From Mucilaginibacter sp. L3T2-6 (GTDB taxonomy: Bacteria; Bacteroidota; Bacteroidia; Sphingobacteriales; Sphingobacteriaceae), in assembly GCF_030519355.1 (NCBI RefSeq), contig NZ_JAUMKC010000001.1, positions 124,001 through 188,000 on the forward strand: a stretch of DNA of 64,000 nucleotides. The letters are read 5' to 3'. Shown here piece by piece: positions 53,649 to 61,909 of this stretch. Below the pieces are notes generated by a model. It had not been told where the DNA came from. It saw only the letters and a list, made by a program, of their open reading frames with translations, and made no database searches. A program made the translations under genes and the position numbers. Position 1 is the first letter of the stretch. Each line of letters starts with the position of its first letter.

Positions 53649-54008
53649 TTATTTTTCCTTTAACAGCGTTACATGCGATTTTGCATCGCCCAGGCTCAGA
53701 TCAACACCAACCGAATCGCCGTAAAATCTGCCTTTGTGTTCTATTTCCATCTTGTTAACCACAACTACAAAGGAAAAATCTTTCCCGGTTACCTGGCCGT
53801 CATCAATCGGCATATCGCCTTTCGGAGTCTTGGCGGTGCCGGTCAGCTTATCACCGTCAATTTTAAAATTGTATAGCAGCGGGTATTCATCACCCTGGTC
53901 GGTTTTTAAAATACCTGTCCATTTGCCATTCATGCCTTCAATGGTGGCAAAACCGGTAAAAAAGCAGCACATTAACAAAGCAGTAAAAATTAGTTTCCTG
54001 GTCTTCAT
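53649..54008 (-). CDS. Small secreted beta-rich protein, paralogue 3 of 3
   Basis: A 119-aa exported protein: signal (KTRKLIFTALLMCCFFTGFA), MNGKWTGILKTDQGDEYPLL, FKIDGDKLTGTAKTPKGDMP, DDGQVTGKDFSFVV, final strand ending VTLLKEK. It is closest in plan to paralogue 2. It is separated from it by a 295-nt gap with an inverted repeat and has its own -7 box (54060-54067, minus strand). The GH27 gene is divergent from it. Confidence 0.72.
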   Translation of the reverse strand: MKTRKLIFTALLMCCFFTGFATIEGMNGKWTGILKTDQGDEYPLLYNFKIDGDKLTGTAKTPKGDMPIDDGQVTGKDFSFVVVVNKMEIEHKGRFYGDSVGVDLSLGDAKSHVTLLKEK

Positions 54009-54059
54009 AGCTTTAATTTTTGTTTCGATGTTTCATTTAAAGAGCTTAATTTATAGCGG

Positions 54060-54067
54060 CAAAAGTA
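54060..54067 (-). promoter_or_regulatory. -7 box for paralogue 3
   Basis: Minus-strand TACTTTTG, a full TAnnTTTG match, 51 nt before the ATG of the minus-strand gene at 54008. No clear TTG at the right distance. Confidence 0.4.
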
Positions 54068-54340
54068 GGATCGGCATTGAACGTTATCGTGAAGTATGTG
54101 TTAACTTTAAATAGACTGACTTATTCTTGTTGATAATTTATTAACATCTCCACATTTGATTATTTTGCGATAAACCGAATTATTATGCTCTCACTACGGT
54201 TATTAATACCAGTTTATGTGCATTTTGACATTATCCTATCCTTATTGAATAAAATAGAAAGGATAATAAGTTAATATATTGCTATAATCAGCTAAAAAAC
54301 ATCCAATAAAAAAATACGGAACCCGTAATTTTGATTTTCG

Positions 54341-54348
54341 TAAGTTTG
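54341..54348 (+). promoter_or_regulatory. -7 box for the GH27 gene
   Basis: TAAGTTTG, a full TAnnTTTG match, 41 nt before the ATG at 54390. It overlaps the region of a GTG at 54360 and so favours the ATG start. The -33 element is unclear. Confidence 0.4.
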
Positions 54349-54389
54349 TTGCAGACGGCGTGTTTTTGAGCCGGTTAAACTACATCAGC

Positions 54390-56609
54390 ATGAAAAAACT
54401 ATTACTGCTTATCTGCCTGGCTGCGGCATTCATTTTTAATGCTTCAGCACAGGAAATTGCTATCGACAAAGGATGGAAATTCTCTATTGGTGATTCGATG
54501 GACTGGGCTGCACCCGGTTTTGATGACAGCAACTGGAAACCAATCGACCTGGCTCATGACTGGGAAGCGCAGGGTTATAAAGGCGTTGACGGCTTCGGCT
54601 GGTATCGGCTGCATTTAAATATTCCGTCATCATTAAAACAAAAATCATTTTTAAAAGATAGCCTGCGTTTAGTTTTAAACGACGTTGATGATAACGACGA
54701 AGTTTACCTTAATGGCCAGCTGATAGCTAAATACGGCGGTCAAAAAGGTACTATAAAAGACGGTAATTACGGCCCGCGCAGGTATACCATTGCTGCAAAT
54801 AACCCCGCTATACATTGGGATAAAGACAATGTGCTGGCGATACGTATATTCGATACCGGCGGCGCCGGGGGCATGTATGGCAATAAATTTACACTCAGCA
54901 TGGCCGGTTTGATGGACCCGGTTGTGATCAATACTGACGCGGCATTTGCATTCGGCGAAAACAACAGCTTAAGCAAAACCATAAAGCTGATGGCCAACAG
55001 TAATTATAATTATAAAGGTAAGCTGGCCTTTAAGGTAACCGACCCGGAAAATGGTTCGGTACTATACCAAAAGATCAACCAGGTGGATTTCACGGCTCAC
55101 AAACCGTTTAATTACACGTTCACCATAGCACGGCTCGAAAAAAAATCGTATGTAGTAAGCTATACTTTTACGGAAGAAAAGTCGGGCGAATCAGTAACTA
55201 AGACCGACGGCACACCATACATATTAACCCCATACCCCAGCGCCAAACCGAAGATTAACGGCGCTGATGTTTATGGTGCAAGACCGGGTAACCCGTTTTT
55301 ATACTTAATACCTGCCAGCGGTCAAAAACCATTAACGTATGCAGCCGACGGCTTACCTGAAGGGTTAAAGCTGGATGCCGCTACAGGCATTATTTCAGGC
55401 GTTGTAAGCCAGGCCGGAGATTACCCGGTAACACTTACAGTTAAAAATAGCCTGGGCACAAAATCAAAAAAACTGACTATAAAAATCGGCGATTTAATAG
55501 GCCTTACGCCCGCTTTGGGCTGGAACAGCTGGAATGCGTTTGGATTGAGTGTGAACGATGAAAGGGTACGTGTGGCAGCCAAAACCATGATTGAAAAGCT
55601 GAGTGCCCATGGGTGGAATTATATTAATATTGATGATGGATGGGAAGCTGAAAAGCGTGCAGAAAACGGTCAGATAGTGACTAACCAAAAGTTCCCGGAT
55701 ATGAAGGCGACGACGGATTTTGTACATAGCCTTGGCTTAAAGATGGGGATTTATTCTTCGCCCGGCCCGCGTACTTGCGGCGGGTACCTTGGCAGCTGGC
55801 AGCATGAGGAGCAGGATGCAAAATCATACGGCGACTGGGGTATTGATTATTTAAAATACGACTGGTGTTCATACAGCGAAGTGACAGCCAAAAACCCTAC
55901 CCTCGACGACATGAAAAAACCTTACCAGGTAATGCGCGCAGCACTAAACAAGGTTCCGCGCGATATTATGTTTAGTTTTTGCCAGTATGGTATGGGCGAG
56001 GTCTGGAAATGGGGCGCCGAGGTAGGCGGTAACAGCTGGCGGTCAACCGGTGACATTACTGACACCTGGGAAAGCATGAGCACCATTGGCTTTAACCAGG
56101 TTGCCGATGCGCCATACGCGCAGCCCGGCCACTTTAACGACCCTGATATGCTGGTAGTGGGTAAAGTGGGCTGGGGGGATAACCAGCACAACACGCGACT
56201 TACCCCTGATGAGCAGTACACCCATATAAGCCTTTGGTGCCTGATTTCGTCGCCGCTGCTCATTGGCTGCGATATGGGTAAACTGGACAGGTTTACATTA
56301 AACCTGCTGACCAATGACGAAGTGCTGGCTATTGACCAGGATGCCCTGGGCAAAGGTGCTCGCCAGGCTGCCAAAACAGCCGATTACCAAATATGGGTAA
56401 AAGAAATGGCCGATGGCGGCAAAGCGGTAGGACTGTTCAATACGTCAGACAAGTATCAAACGATCACCCTCAACCGCGACGATGAAGATTTTAAAGGGCT
56501 AACCAAAATACGCGACGTATGGCAGCAGAAGTACATCATCAGCAGCGGCAGCACCTACTCGGCAAAAGTAGCGCCGCACGGGGTGATGCTGGTGAGGTTG
56601 AGCAGATAA
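54390..56609 (+). CDS. GH27 alpha-galactosidase with N-terminal beta-sandwich and Ig-like domains
   Basis: A 739-aa secreted glycosidase that removes terminal alpha-galactose. The ATG at 54390 begins a signal peptide (MKKLLLLICLAAAFIFNASA); the frame opens from a GTG at 54360. Residues ~25-175 form a GH2-like sugar-binding jelly roll (WKFSIGDSMDWAAPGFDDSN). A putative Ig-like domain lies at ~288-367 (GLPEGLKLDAATGIISG). The GH27 barrel begins LTPALGWNSWNAFG (~372); the nucleophile is Asp491 in YLKYDWCS and the acid/base is Asp555 in WRSTGDI. A C-terminal beta domain ends the protein. Fits with the GH53 gene nearby for galactose-rich plant polymers. Confidence 0.93.
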   Translation: MKKLLLLICLAAAFIFNASAQEIAIDKGWKFSIGDSMDWAAPGFDDSNWKPIDLAHDWEAQGYKGVDGFGWYRLHLNIPSSLKQKSFLKDSLRLVLNDVDDNDEVYLNGQLIAKYGGQKGTIKDGNYGPRRYTIAANNPAIHWDKDNVLAIRIFDTGGAGGMYGNKFTLSMAGLMDPVVINTDAAFAFGENNSLSKTIKLMANSNYNYKGKLAFKVTDPENGSVLYQKINQVDFTAHKPFNYTFTIARLEKKSYVVSYTFTEEKSGESVTKTDGTPYILTPYPSAKPKINGADVYGARPGNPFLYLIPASGQKPLTYAADGLPEGLKLDAATGIISGVVSQAGDYPVTLTVKNSLGTKSKKLTIKIGDLIGLTPALGWNSWNAFGLSVNDERVRVAAKTMIEKLSAHGWNYINIDDGWEAEKRAENGQIVTNQKFPDMKATTDFVHSLGLKMGIYSSPGPRTCGGYLGSWQHEEQDAKSYGDWGIDYLKYDWCSYSEVTAKNPTLDDMKKPYQVMRAALNKVPRDIMFSFCQYGMGEVWKWGAEVGGNSWRSTGDITDTWESMSTIGFNQVADAPYAQPGHFNDPDMLVVGKVGWGDNQHNTRLTPDEQYTHISLWCLISSPLLIGCDMGKLDRFTLNLLTNDEVLAIDQDALGKGARQAAKTADYQIWVKEMADGGKAVGLFNTSDKYQTITLNRDDEDFKGLTKIRDVWQQKYIISSGSTYSAKVAPHGVMLVRLSR

Positions 56610-56733
56610 CAGCCCCGCCCAAACCCTCCCCTAAAGGGAGAGGGCTTTAAAAAGTAATTAATAGAGTAGTAACATAAATATTAACAATTTAATCAAGTCT
56701 CCTCCCTTTAGGGGGAGATTTAGAGGGGGCAAC
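56609..56733. repeat. Inverted-repeat intergenic element (ccctaaagggag type)
   Basis: CCCCTAAAGGGAG (56628-56640) and its exact reverse complement CTCCCTTTAGGGG (56702-56714), within longer imperfect arms of ~40 nt that reach both genes. The whole gap folds into one hairpin. I have seen this text often between Bacteroidota genes (recollection). It lies directly before the hydroxyproline cluster and probably leaves little room for a promoter other than the A/T-rich loop (56645-56695). Confidence 0.75.
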
Positions 56734-57681
56734 ATGAGCGTAATCTGGAAAGGGGTATTCCCGGCGGTAACCACAAAATTCAACGATAATGATGAAATGG
56801 ATTTTGCCGCATTTGATAAAAATATCGAATCGCAGCTGGAAGCCGGCGCAAAGGGCATTATCATCGGCGGCTCGCTTGGCGAGGCAAGCGTTTTAACCGA
56901 CGAGGAAAAAATTGAGCTGTTGAAGCAGACCGTAAAAACGGTAAATAAGCGCGCGTACGTAATATTGAACATTGCCGAGCAAACTACCAGGGCAGCCTTA
57001 AAATGTGCCGAAAACGCCCTGAAATATGGCGCCGATGGCTTAATGATGTTGCCGCCGTTGCGCTACAAAGCAGATGAGCGCGAAACATTGGAATATTTCG
57101 CAACAGTTGCCAGGAGTACCCCGCTGCCAATCATGATTTATAATAACCCCTATGATTATAAGATCGAGGTGACATTGGACATGTTTGAAGAACTGGCTCA
57201 ATACGAAAACATCCAGGCGGTGAAGGAGTCCACCCGTGACGTGAGCAATGTAACAAGGATGATAAACCGTTTCGGCGATCGCTTTAAACTTTTGTGCGGT
57301 GTAGATACCTTAGCATTGGAAAGCTTGTTTATGGGCGCCGACGGCTGGGTCGCCGGTTTGGTTGACGCCTTTCCACGCGAAACAGTTGCGATCTTTAACC
57401 TGGCGAAACAGGGCCGTCACCAGGAAGCGTTGGCTATTTACCGCTGGTTTTTACCGGTATTGGAATTGGATATTCACCCCAAGCTGGTTCAGTATATAAA
57501 GTTGGCCGAAAAACAAACCGGCCTGGGTACTGAAACCGTTCGCGCACCGCGTTTACCATTGGTTGGCGATGAACGCAAACGCATCCTGGCTATCATTGAT
57601 AAGGCCATTGCGAATCGCCCGGAGTTGCCAGTGGGTAGCTGGGGCGTAGAAGCAGAGGTGGATGTGACCGGGGTGAGTTAA
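56734..57681 (+). CDS. Dihydrodipicolinate synthase family protein, likely 1-pyrroline-4-hydroxy-2-carboxylate deaminase
   Basis: A 315-aa class I aldolase-type barrel. The Schiff-base Lys164 is in IQAVKESTRDVSN and Tyr136 in IMIYNNPYDY; the GGSLGEASVLT motif is the usual GGTTGE site in altered form. Alone it could be any family member. With a semialdehyde dehydrogenase, hydroxyproline epimerase and FAD dehydrogenase beside it, the best call is the deaminase that turns pyrroline hydroxycarboxylate into 2-oxoglutarate semialdehyde. First gene of the cluster. Confidence 0.85.
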   Translation: MSVIWKGVFPAVTTKFNDNDEMDFAAFDKNIESQLEAGAKGIIIGGSLGEASVLTDEEKIELLKQTVKTVNKRAYVILNIAEQTTRAALKCAENALKYGADGLMMLPPLRYKADERETLEYFATVARSTPLPIMIYNNPYDYKIEVTLDMFEELAQYENIQAVKESTRDVSNVTRMINRFGDRFKLLCGVDTLALESLFMGADGWVAGLVDAFPRETVAIFNLAKQGRHQEALAIYRWFLPVLELDIHPKLVQYIKLAEKQTGLGTETVRAPRLPLVGDERKRILAIIDKAIANRPELPVGSWGVEAEVDVTGVS

Positions 57682-57703
57682 AAACTCACCGGCTTTAACA
57701 AAA

Positions 57704-57812
57704 TTTGTCATTGCAAGGAACGAGGCGACCTCGTCACCATGCTTAACAGATATGCATGACGACTATGCAAATGACGAAGTTGCTTCGTCGTTCCTCCTTA
57801 CAGCAATGACAA
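57704..57812. repeat. 109-bp inverted-repeat element, outlying copy
   Basis: Begins TTTGTCATTGCAAGGAACGA and ends CAGCAATGACAA, exactly 109 bp like most copies in the 60504-62018 array but more diverged in the middle. It fills the gap between the deaminase and dehydrogenase genes. Confidence 0.85.
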
Positions 57813-57837
57813 TTTTTTCTACTTATAATACATTATT

Positions 57838-59412
57838 ATGGAAACAAGAAACTTAATAGGCAATAGCTACAGGCCCGGAAACGGAAATAAATTTAAAGCG
57901 GTCGATCCTGCGCATGGCGTTGATTTGCCCGGCGAGTTTTATGCAGCCAGCGTAGCTGAAGCTAACAACGCAATGGATTTAGCCGATAAAGCCTTTACTG
58001 CTTATCGTAATATCGGCCCTAAAAAGAAAGCAGCGTTTTTACGCAGCATTGCTGATGAAATAATCGCTATAGGCGACGCGCTTTTAGAGCGTGCGTCTGC
58101 AGAAAGCGGCTTGCCGGTCCCCCGTTTACAGGGCGAGCGTGCCCGTACCACTAATCAGCTTAAAATGTTTGCCGATTTACTGGAGGAAGGTTCGTGGGTG
58201 GAAGCAATAATCGATACAGCGATTCCTGACAGGCAACCCTTGCCGCGTCTGGATATCCGTAAAATGATGGTGCCGCTGGGTCCGGCGGTAGTATTTGGTG
58301 CAAGTAATTTTCCGCTGGCGTTTTCCGTTGCAGGGGGCGATACGGCCGCGGCATTGGCTGCCGGTTGCCCGGTAGTGGTTAAGGCCCATCCGGCCCATCC
58401 CGGTACAAGTGCGTTGGTTGCTGAAGCAATCAGGAAGGCTGCGGAAGCGACTGCTATGCCCGAAGGTGTTTTTTCGATATTGTACGATGATGGCTATGCC
58501 ATTGGCGAAACATTGGTAAAACATCCCAAAACCAAAATAGTAACCTTTACAGGCTCGCTTAAGGGGGGGATGGCTTTGGTGAAAATCTCCCGTGAGCGTG
58601 ATGAGCCTATCCCGGTTTTTGCTGAAATGGGCAGCATTAATCCGCTGATATTATTGCCGGGGGCATTGAAAAATCGTCCTGCAGAACTGGCAAAATTGGC
58701 CGGCCCGATAACCAATAACGCCGGGCAGTTTTGTACGCAACCGGGTTTATTGATCACCATAAACGGCGAAGGTTTGGCAGAGTTTAAAACTGCGCTTGCC
58801 GGCGAAATTAAAGAAATTATGTCGTCAACTATGCTCACGCCAGGTATCTGCGCTAACTTCAACAAATTAGCCGGCAATATGCTGGCTGAAGATGCAGTTA
58901 AAATTATCGCAAAATCAGAAAAGGTTGACACCACCAAAAACAACCAGGGTGTGCCCCTAGTAACGGAAATCAGTGCAGCTGAATTCCTGTTGGATGAGAA
59001 ATTTAAGGAGGAAGTTTTCGGCCCGTATTCTATGCTGATTGTTGCCGAAAACCGCGGGGAGTTGGAGCAGGTAGTAAACTCGCTGCATGGACAGCTTACC
59101 GCAAGCATTTATGCAGATGGCGATGAATTGGCCGGATATAAAAACGTCACCGATAAACTGGCCGATATTGCAGGCAGGGTAATTCTAAACGGTCCGCCCA
59201 CAGGGGTTGAGGTTGGTAATGCAATCCAGCATGGCGGTCCTTTCCCGGCAACATCCGACAGCCGGTTTACATCGGTGGGCACCTCATCCATCAAAAGGTT
59301 TGTGCGCCCGGTATGCTGGCAAAACTGGAGCGAAGACTTGCTGCCCGACGAGTTAAAAACCAGCAACCCGCTGAATATTTGGCGGTTGTTTAATAATGAA
59401 TGGAAAAAATAG
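57838..59412 (+). CDS. Aldehyde dehydrogenase, likely 2-oxoglutarate semialdehyde dehydrogenase
   Basis: A 524-aa NADP-type aldehyde dehydrogenase. Visible sites are the NAD(P) region VVFGASNFPLAFS, the general-base Glu in PVFAEMGSINPL, and the catalytic Cys in NNAGQFCTQPGLL. The length and the VEVGNAIQHGGPFPATSDSR ending fit the semialdehyde dehydrogenases of sugar-acid and hydroxyproline breakdown. It makes 2-oxoglutarate, which enters the citric acid cycle. It is separated from the deaminase by one repeat element. Confidence 0.9.
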   Translation: METRNLIGNSYRPGNGNKFKAVDPAHGVDLPGEFYAASVAEANNAMDLADKAFTAYRNIGPKKKAAFLRSIADEIIAIGDALLERASAESGLPVPRLQGERARTTNQLKMFADLLEEGSWVEAIIDTAIPDRQPLPRLDIRKMMVPLGPAVVFGASNFPLAFSVAGGDTAAALAAGCPVVVKAHPAHPGTSALVAEAIRKAAEATAMPEGVFSILYDDGYAIGETLVKHPKTKIVTFTGSLKGGMALVKISRERDEPIPVFAEMGSINPLILLPGALKNRPAELAKLAGPITNNAGQFCTQPGLLITINGEGLAEFKTALAGEIKEIMSSTMLTPGICANFNKLAGNMLAEDAVKIIAKSEKVDTTKNNQGVPLVTEISAAEFLLDEKFKEEVFGPYSMLIVAENRGELEQVVNSLHGQLTASIYADGDELAGYKNVTDKLADIAGRVILNGPPTGVEVGNAIQHGGPFPATSDSRFTSVGTSSIKRFVRPVCWQNWSEDLLPDELKTSNPLNIWRLFNNEWKK

Positions 59413-59484
59413 TCCGAAGGCTTTAGTCGTTAGTCAATAGCGATTTCAGACTCAAGACTTAAGACTCCCGACTTAAGACTAATA
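59413..59484. repeat. Degenerate gact-taag intergenic repeat
   Basis: Contains CAGACTCAAGACTTAAGACT then CCCGACTTAAGACTAATA right before the epimerase ATG. The clearest instance of the low-complexity repeat also seen at 13502-13666 and 20581-20661; the end GACTTAAGACTAATAATG is nearly the same as the text before ctaA. Confidence 0.6.
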
Positions 59485-60483
59485 ATGAATAAGACATTCT
59501 TCTGCATTGATGCTCACACGTGCGGTAACCCGGTAAGGTTGGTGGCTGGTGGCGGCCCTAATTTGCAGGGCGACAATATGAGCGAGAAGCGCCAGCACTT
59601 TTTAAAGGAATACGACTGGATACGCAAAGGCCTGATGTTTGAGCCGAGGGGCCATGATATGATGTCGGGGAGTATTTTATACCCGCCGCACGACCCCGCC
59701 AACGATGTTGCGGTATTATTTATCGAAACCAGCGGCTGCCTGCCTATGTGCGGTCACGGCACTATTGGTACTATTACGATTGCAGTTGAGGAAGGCTTGA
59801 TCGTACCAAAAACACCTGGAATTATTCGTATGGAAGCGCCTGCTGGCTTGGTGTTGATTGAATACAAACAGGAAGGCAATAAAGTAAAGTCAGTAAAACT
59901 AACCAACGTTGCTTCATACCTTGCCGCCGAAAACCTTGAAGTTGAATGCCCGGATTTAGGCATGCTTACTGTTGACGTAAGCTACGGCGGCAATTACTAC
60001 GCGATAGTCGACCCGCAGGCAAACTTTAGCGGCCTGGAAAGCTATACTGCTGACCAGCTGATATCGTGGAGCAGGGTATTACGCAAGCGGATAAACGAAA
60101 AATACACATTCGTACATCCGCAAAACCCGACCATCAATGGCTGTTCGCATATCCTTTGGGGCGGTAAAACCCTTTCGCCTGATGCTACTGCCCGTAATGC
60201 CGTATTTTATGGCGATAAAGCGATTGACCGCTCACCCTGCGGCACCGGTACCTCGGCCCGCATGGCGCAATGGCACGCTAAAGGCAAGCTGAAAAAAGGC
60301 GATAAGTTTATACACGAAAGCATTATCGGCAGCCAATTTACCGGCACTGTTGAAGACGAAGTAATGATAGGGGATAAACCGGCAATAATTCCCGGCATCG
60401 AAGGCTGGGCCAAGGTGTATGGCTATAACACCATCAAAATTGATGACGATGACCCCTACGCGTTTGGGTTCCAGGTGATATAG
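59485..60483 (+). CDS. 4-hydroxyproline 2-epimerase (proline racemase family)
   Basis: A 332-aa enzyme of the proline racemase fold. Both catalytic cysteines are present: Cys89 in LPMCGHGTIG and Cys252 in SPCGTGTSARM. Two Cys mark an epimerase or racemase; the dehydratase branch has Thr or Ser at one site. It starts MNKTFFCIDAHTCGNPVRLV, as typical of hydroxyproline epimerases, which convert trans-4-hydroxy-L-proline to the cis-D form. The downstream repeat array separates it from the FAD dehydrogenase that would act next. Confidence 0.92.
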   Translation: MNKTFFCIDAHTCGNPVRLVAGGGPNLQGDNMSEKRQHFLKEYDWIRKGLMFEPRGHDMMSGSILYPPHDPANDVAVLFIETSGCLPMCGHGTIGTITIAVEEGLIVPKTPGIIRMEAPAGLVLIEYKQEGNKVKSVKLTNVASYLAAENLEVECPDLGMLTVDVSYGGNYYAIVDPQANFSGLESYTADQLISWSRVLRKRINEKYTFVHPQNPTINGCSHILWGGKTLSPDATARNAVFYGDKAIDRSPCGTGTSARMAQWHAKGKLKKGDKFIHESIIGSQFTGTVEDEVMIGDKPAIIPGIEGWAKVYGYNTIKIDDDDPYAFGFQVI

Positions 60484-60503
60484 TTGAAGATAATTTAAAA
60501 AAC

Positions 60504-60600
60504 TTTGTCATTGCCAGGGATGAAGCAATTTTGTCGTCATCCATAGCAAGCACGCATAACGGGCAAGTAGGTCGACGAGGTTGCCGCGCTCCAATGACAA
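60504..60600. repeat. Inverted-repeat element copy 1 (97 bp, deletion form)
   Basis: Starts TTTGTCATTGCCAGGGATGA and ends GCGCTCCAATGACAA. It lacks 12 bp of the right arm compared with the 109-bp form, a change that fits slippage between the two CTCG words there. A 23-bp linker (GGCTATGGATAA inside) leads to copy 2. Confidence 0.9.
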
Positions 60601-60623
60601 GAGCGGCTATGGATAATGGAAAC

Positions 60624-60732
60624 TTTGTCATTGCGAGGAACGAAGCAATCTCTTCGCTATACATAGCAAACATGCATAGCGGGCAAGTATGTCGACGAGG
60701 TTGCCGCGCTCGTTCCTCGCTCGCAATGACAA
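60624..60732. repeat. Inverted-repeat element copy 2 (109 bp)
   Basis: Full form: left arm TTTGTCATTGCGAGGAACGA, right arm CTCGTTCCTCGCTCGCAATG ending ACAA. The right arm is the reverse complement of the left with small insertions. A 38-bp linker (GTGGGTGAGTTTATATTGAA...) leads to copy 3. Confidence 0.92.
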
Positions 60733-60770
60733 GTGGGTGAGTTTATATTGAAATAGAATAAAAAACAAAC

Positions 60771-60879
60771 TTTGTCATTGCGAGAAACGAAGCAATCTCG
60801 TCGTCATCCATAGCAAGCACGCATAACAGGCAGGCAAATCGACGAGGTTGCCGCGCTCGTTCCTCGCTCGCAATGACAA
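60771..60879. repeat. Inverted-repeat element copy 3 (109 bp)
   Basis: Full form, with one change in the left arm (GCGAGAAACGA). The middle part (CATCCATAGCAAGCACGCAT) is shared with copies 1 and 4. The 23-bp linker type follows. Confidence 0.92.
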
Positions 60880-60902
60880 GACGGGCTATGGATAAAGGAA
60901 AC

Positions 60903-61011
60903 TTTGTCATTGCGAGGAACGAAGCAATCTCGTCGTCATCCATAGCAAGCACGCATAACAGGCAGGTAAAGCGACGAGGTTGCCGCGCTCGTTCCTCGCT
61001 CGCAATGACAA
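60903..61011. repeat. Inverted-repeat element copy 4 (109 bp)
   Basis: Full form, nearly identical to copy 3. It ends 27 nt before the ATG of the GIY-YIG gene, so its hairpin would sit in the leader or promoter region of that gene. Confidence 0.92.
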
Positions 61012-61038
61012 AATGAACTAACCGAATAATATTTAAAC

Positions 61039-61344
61039 ATGCCATCTCTTAAGAAACATGATTATTGCACTTACATTTTAACAAATAGGGCTAATACTGT
61101 TTTTTATATAGGGGTAACCAGTGATTTAACCGGAAGGATCTGGCAACATAAAAACAAAACTTTTGACGGATTTACATCAAGGTACAATTTGAATAAATTA
61201 GTTTATTATGAAGAATATCAATGGATACATGATGCGATTGTACGCGAAAAACAATTGAAAGGTGGTTCGAGGCAAAAAAAGATAGATTTGATTGTGTCTA
61301 CAAATCCTAGTTGGCTGGATTTGAGTGATGATTGGTATGATTAA
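61039..61344 (+). CDS. GIY-YIG nuclease family protein inside a repeat array
   Basis: A 101-aa single-domain protein of the YhbQ/UPF0213-like GIY-YIG group. The first strand motif is CTYILTNRANT and the second is VFYIGVTSDLTGR (YIL and YIG instead of GIY and YIG); the Arg in LTGRIWQHK and the metal-binding Glu in IVREKQLKGG are present. It thus looks able to cut DNA. The gene is visibly more A/T-rich than its neighbours and is flanked on both sides by the same ~109-bp elements: four before, five after. This context suggests it acts on or is carried with the repeats (inference). Confidence 0.9.
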   Translation: MPSLKKHDYCTYILTNRANTVFYIGVTSDLTGRIWQHKNKTFDGFTSRYNLNKLVYYEEYQWIHDAIVREKQLKGGSRQKKIDLIVSTNPSWLDLSDDWYD

Positions 61345-61362
61345 TAAGACAAACTAAAAAAC

Positions 61363-61471
61363 TTTGTCATTGCGAGGAACGAAGCAATCTCTTCGCTATG
61401 CATAGCAAGCACGCACAACGGGCAGGCAAATCGACGAGTTTGCCGCGCTCGTTCCTCGCTCGCAATGACAA
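61363..61471. repeat. Inverted-repeat element copy 5 (109 bp)
   Basis: Full form, starting 18 nt after the GIY-YIG stop. The short lead-in ACTAAAAAAC resembles that before copy 1. The 38-bp linker type follows. Confidence 0.92.
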
Positions 61472-61509
61472 GTGGGTGAGTTTACTTGAAATAGAATAAA
61501 AAAACAAAC

Positions 61510-61606
61510 TTTGTCATTGCGAGGAACGAAGCAATCTCTTCGTTATGCATAGCAAACATGCATAGCGGGCAATTATGTCGATGAGGTTGCCTCGCTCCAA
61601 TGACAA
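61510..61606. repeat. Inverted-repeat element copy 6 (97 bp, deletion form)
   Basis: Same 12-bp shortening of the right arm as copy 1 (CTCGCTCCAATGACAA). The 23-bp linker type follows. Confidence 0.9.
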
Positions 61607-61629
61607 GAGGGGCTATGGATAAAGGGAAC

Positions 61630-61738
61630 TTTGTCATTGCGAGGAACGAAGCAATCTCGTCGCTATGCATAGCAAACATGCATAACGGGCAAGCAAATCG
61701 ACGAGGTTGCCGCGCTCGTTCCTCGCTCGCAATGACAA
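61630..61738. repeat. Inverted-repeat element copy 7 (109 bp)
   Basis: Full form with middle CTATGCATAGCAAACATGCA. The 23-bp linker type follows. Confidence 0.92.
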
Positions 61739-61761
61739 GAGGGGCTATGGATAAAACAACC

Positions 61762-61871
61762 TTTGTCATTGCGAGGAACGAAGCAATCTCTTCGCTATGC
61801 ATAGCAAACATGCATAAATGGGTAAGCAAATCGACGAGATTGCCGCACTCGTTCCTCGCTCGCAATGACAA
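61762..61871. repeat. Inverted-repeat element copy 8 (110 bp)
   Basis: Full form with one extra base in the middle (CATAAATGGGTAAG). The 38-bp linker type follows. Confidence 0.92.
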
Positions 61872-61909
61872 AAGGGTGAGTTTACTTGAAATGGAATAAA
61901 AAAACAAAC

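Noticed and set aside
60743..61045. Minus-strand ORFs of ~100-141 codons within the repeat array (also 61482-61907)
   Set aside because: They translate the repeats themselves; the frame stays open because the periods are multiples of three. No family resemblance and no start signal.
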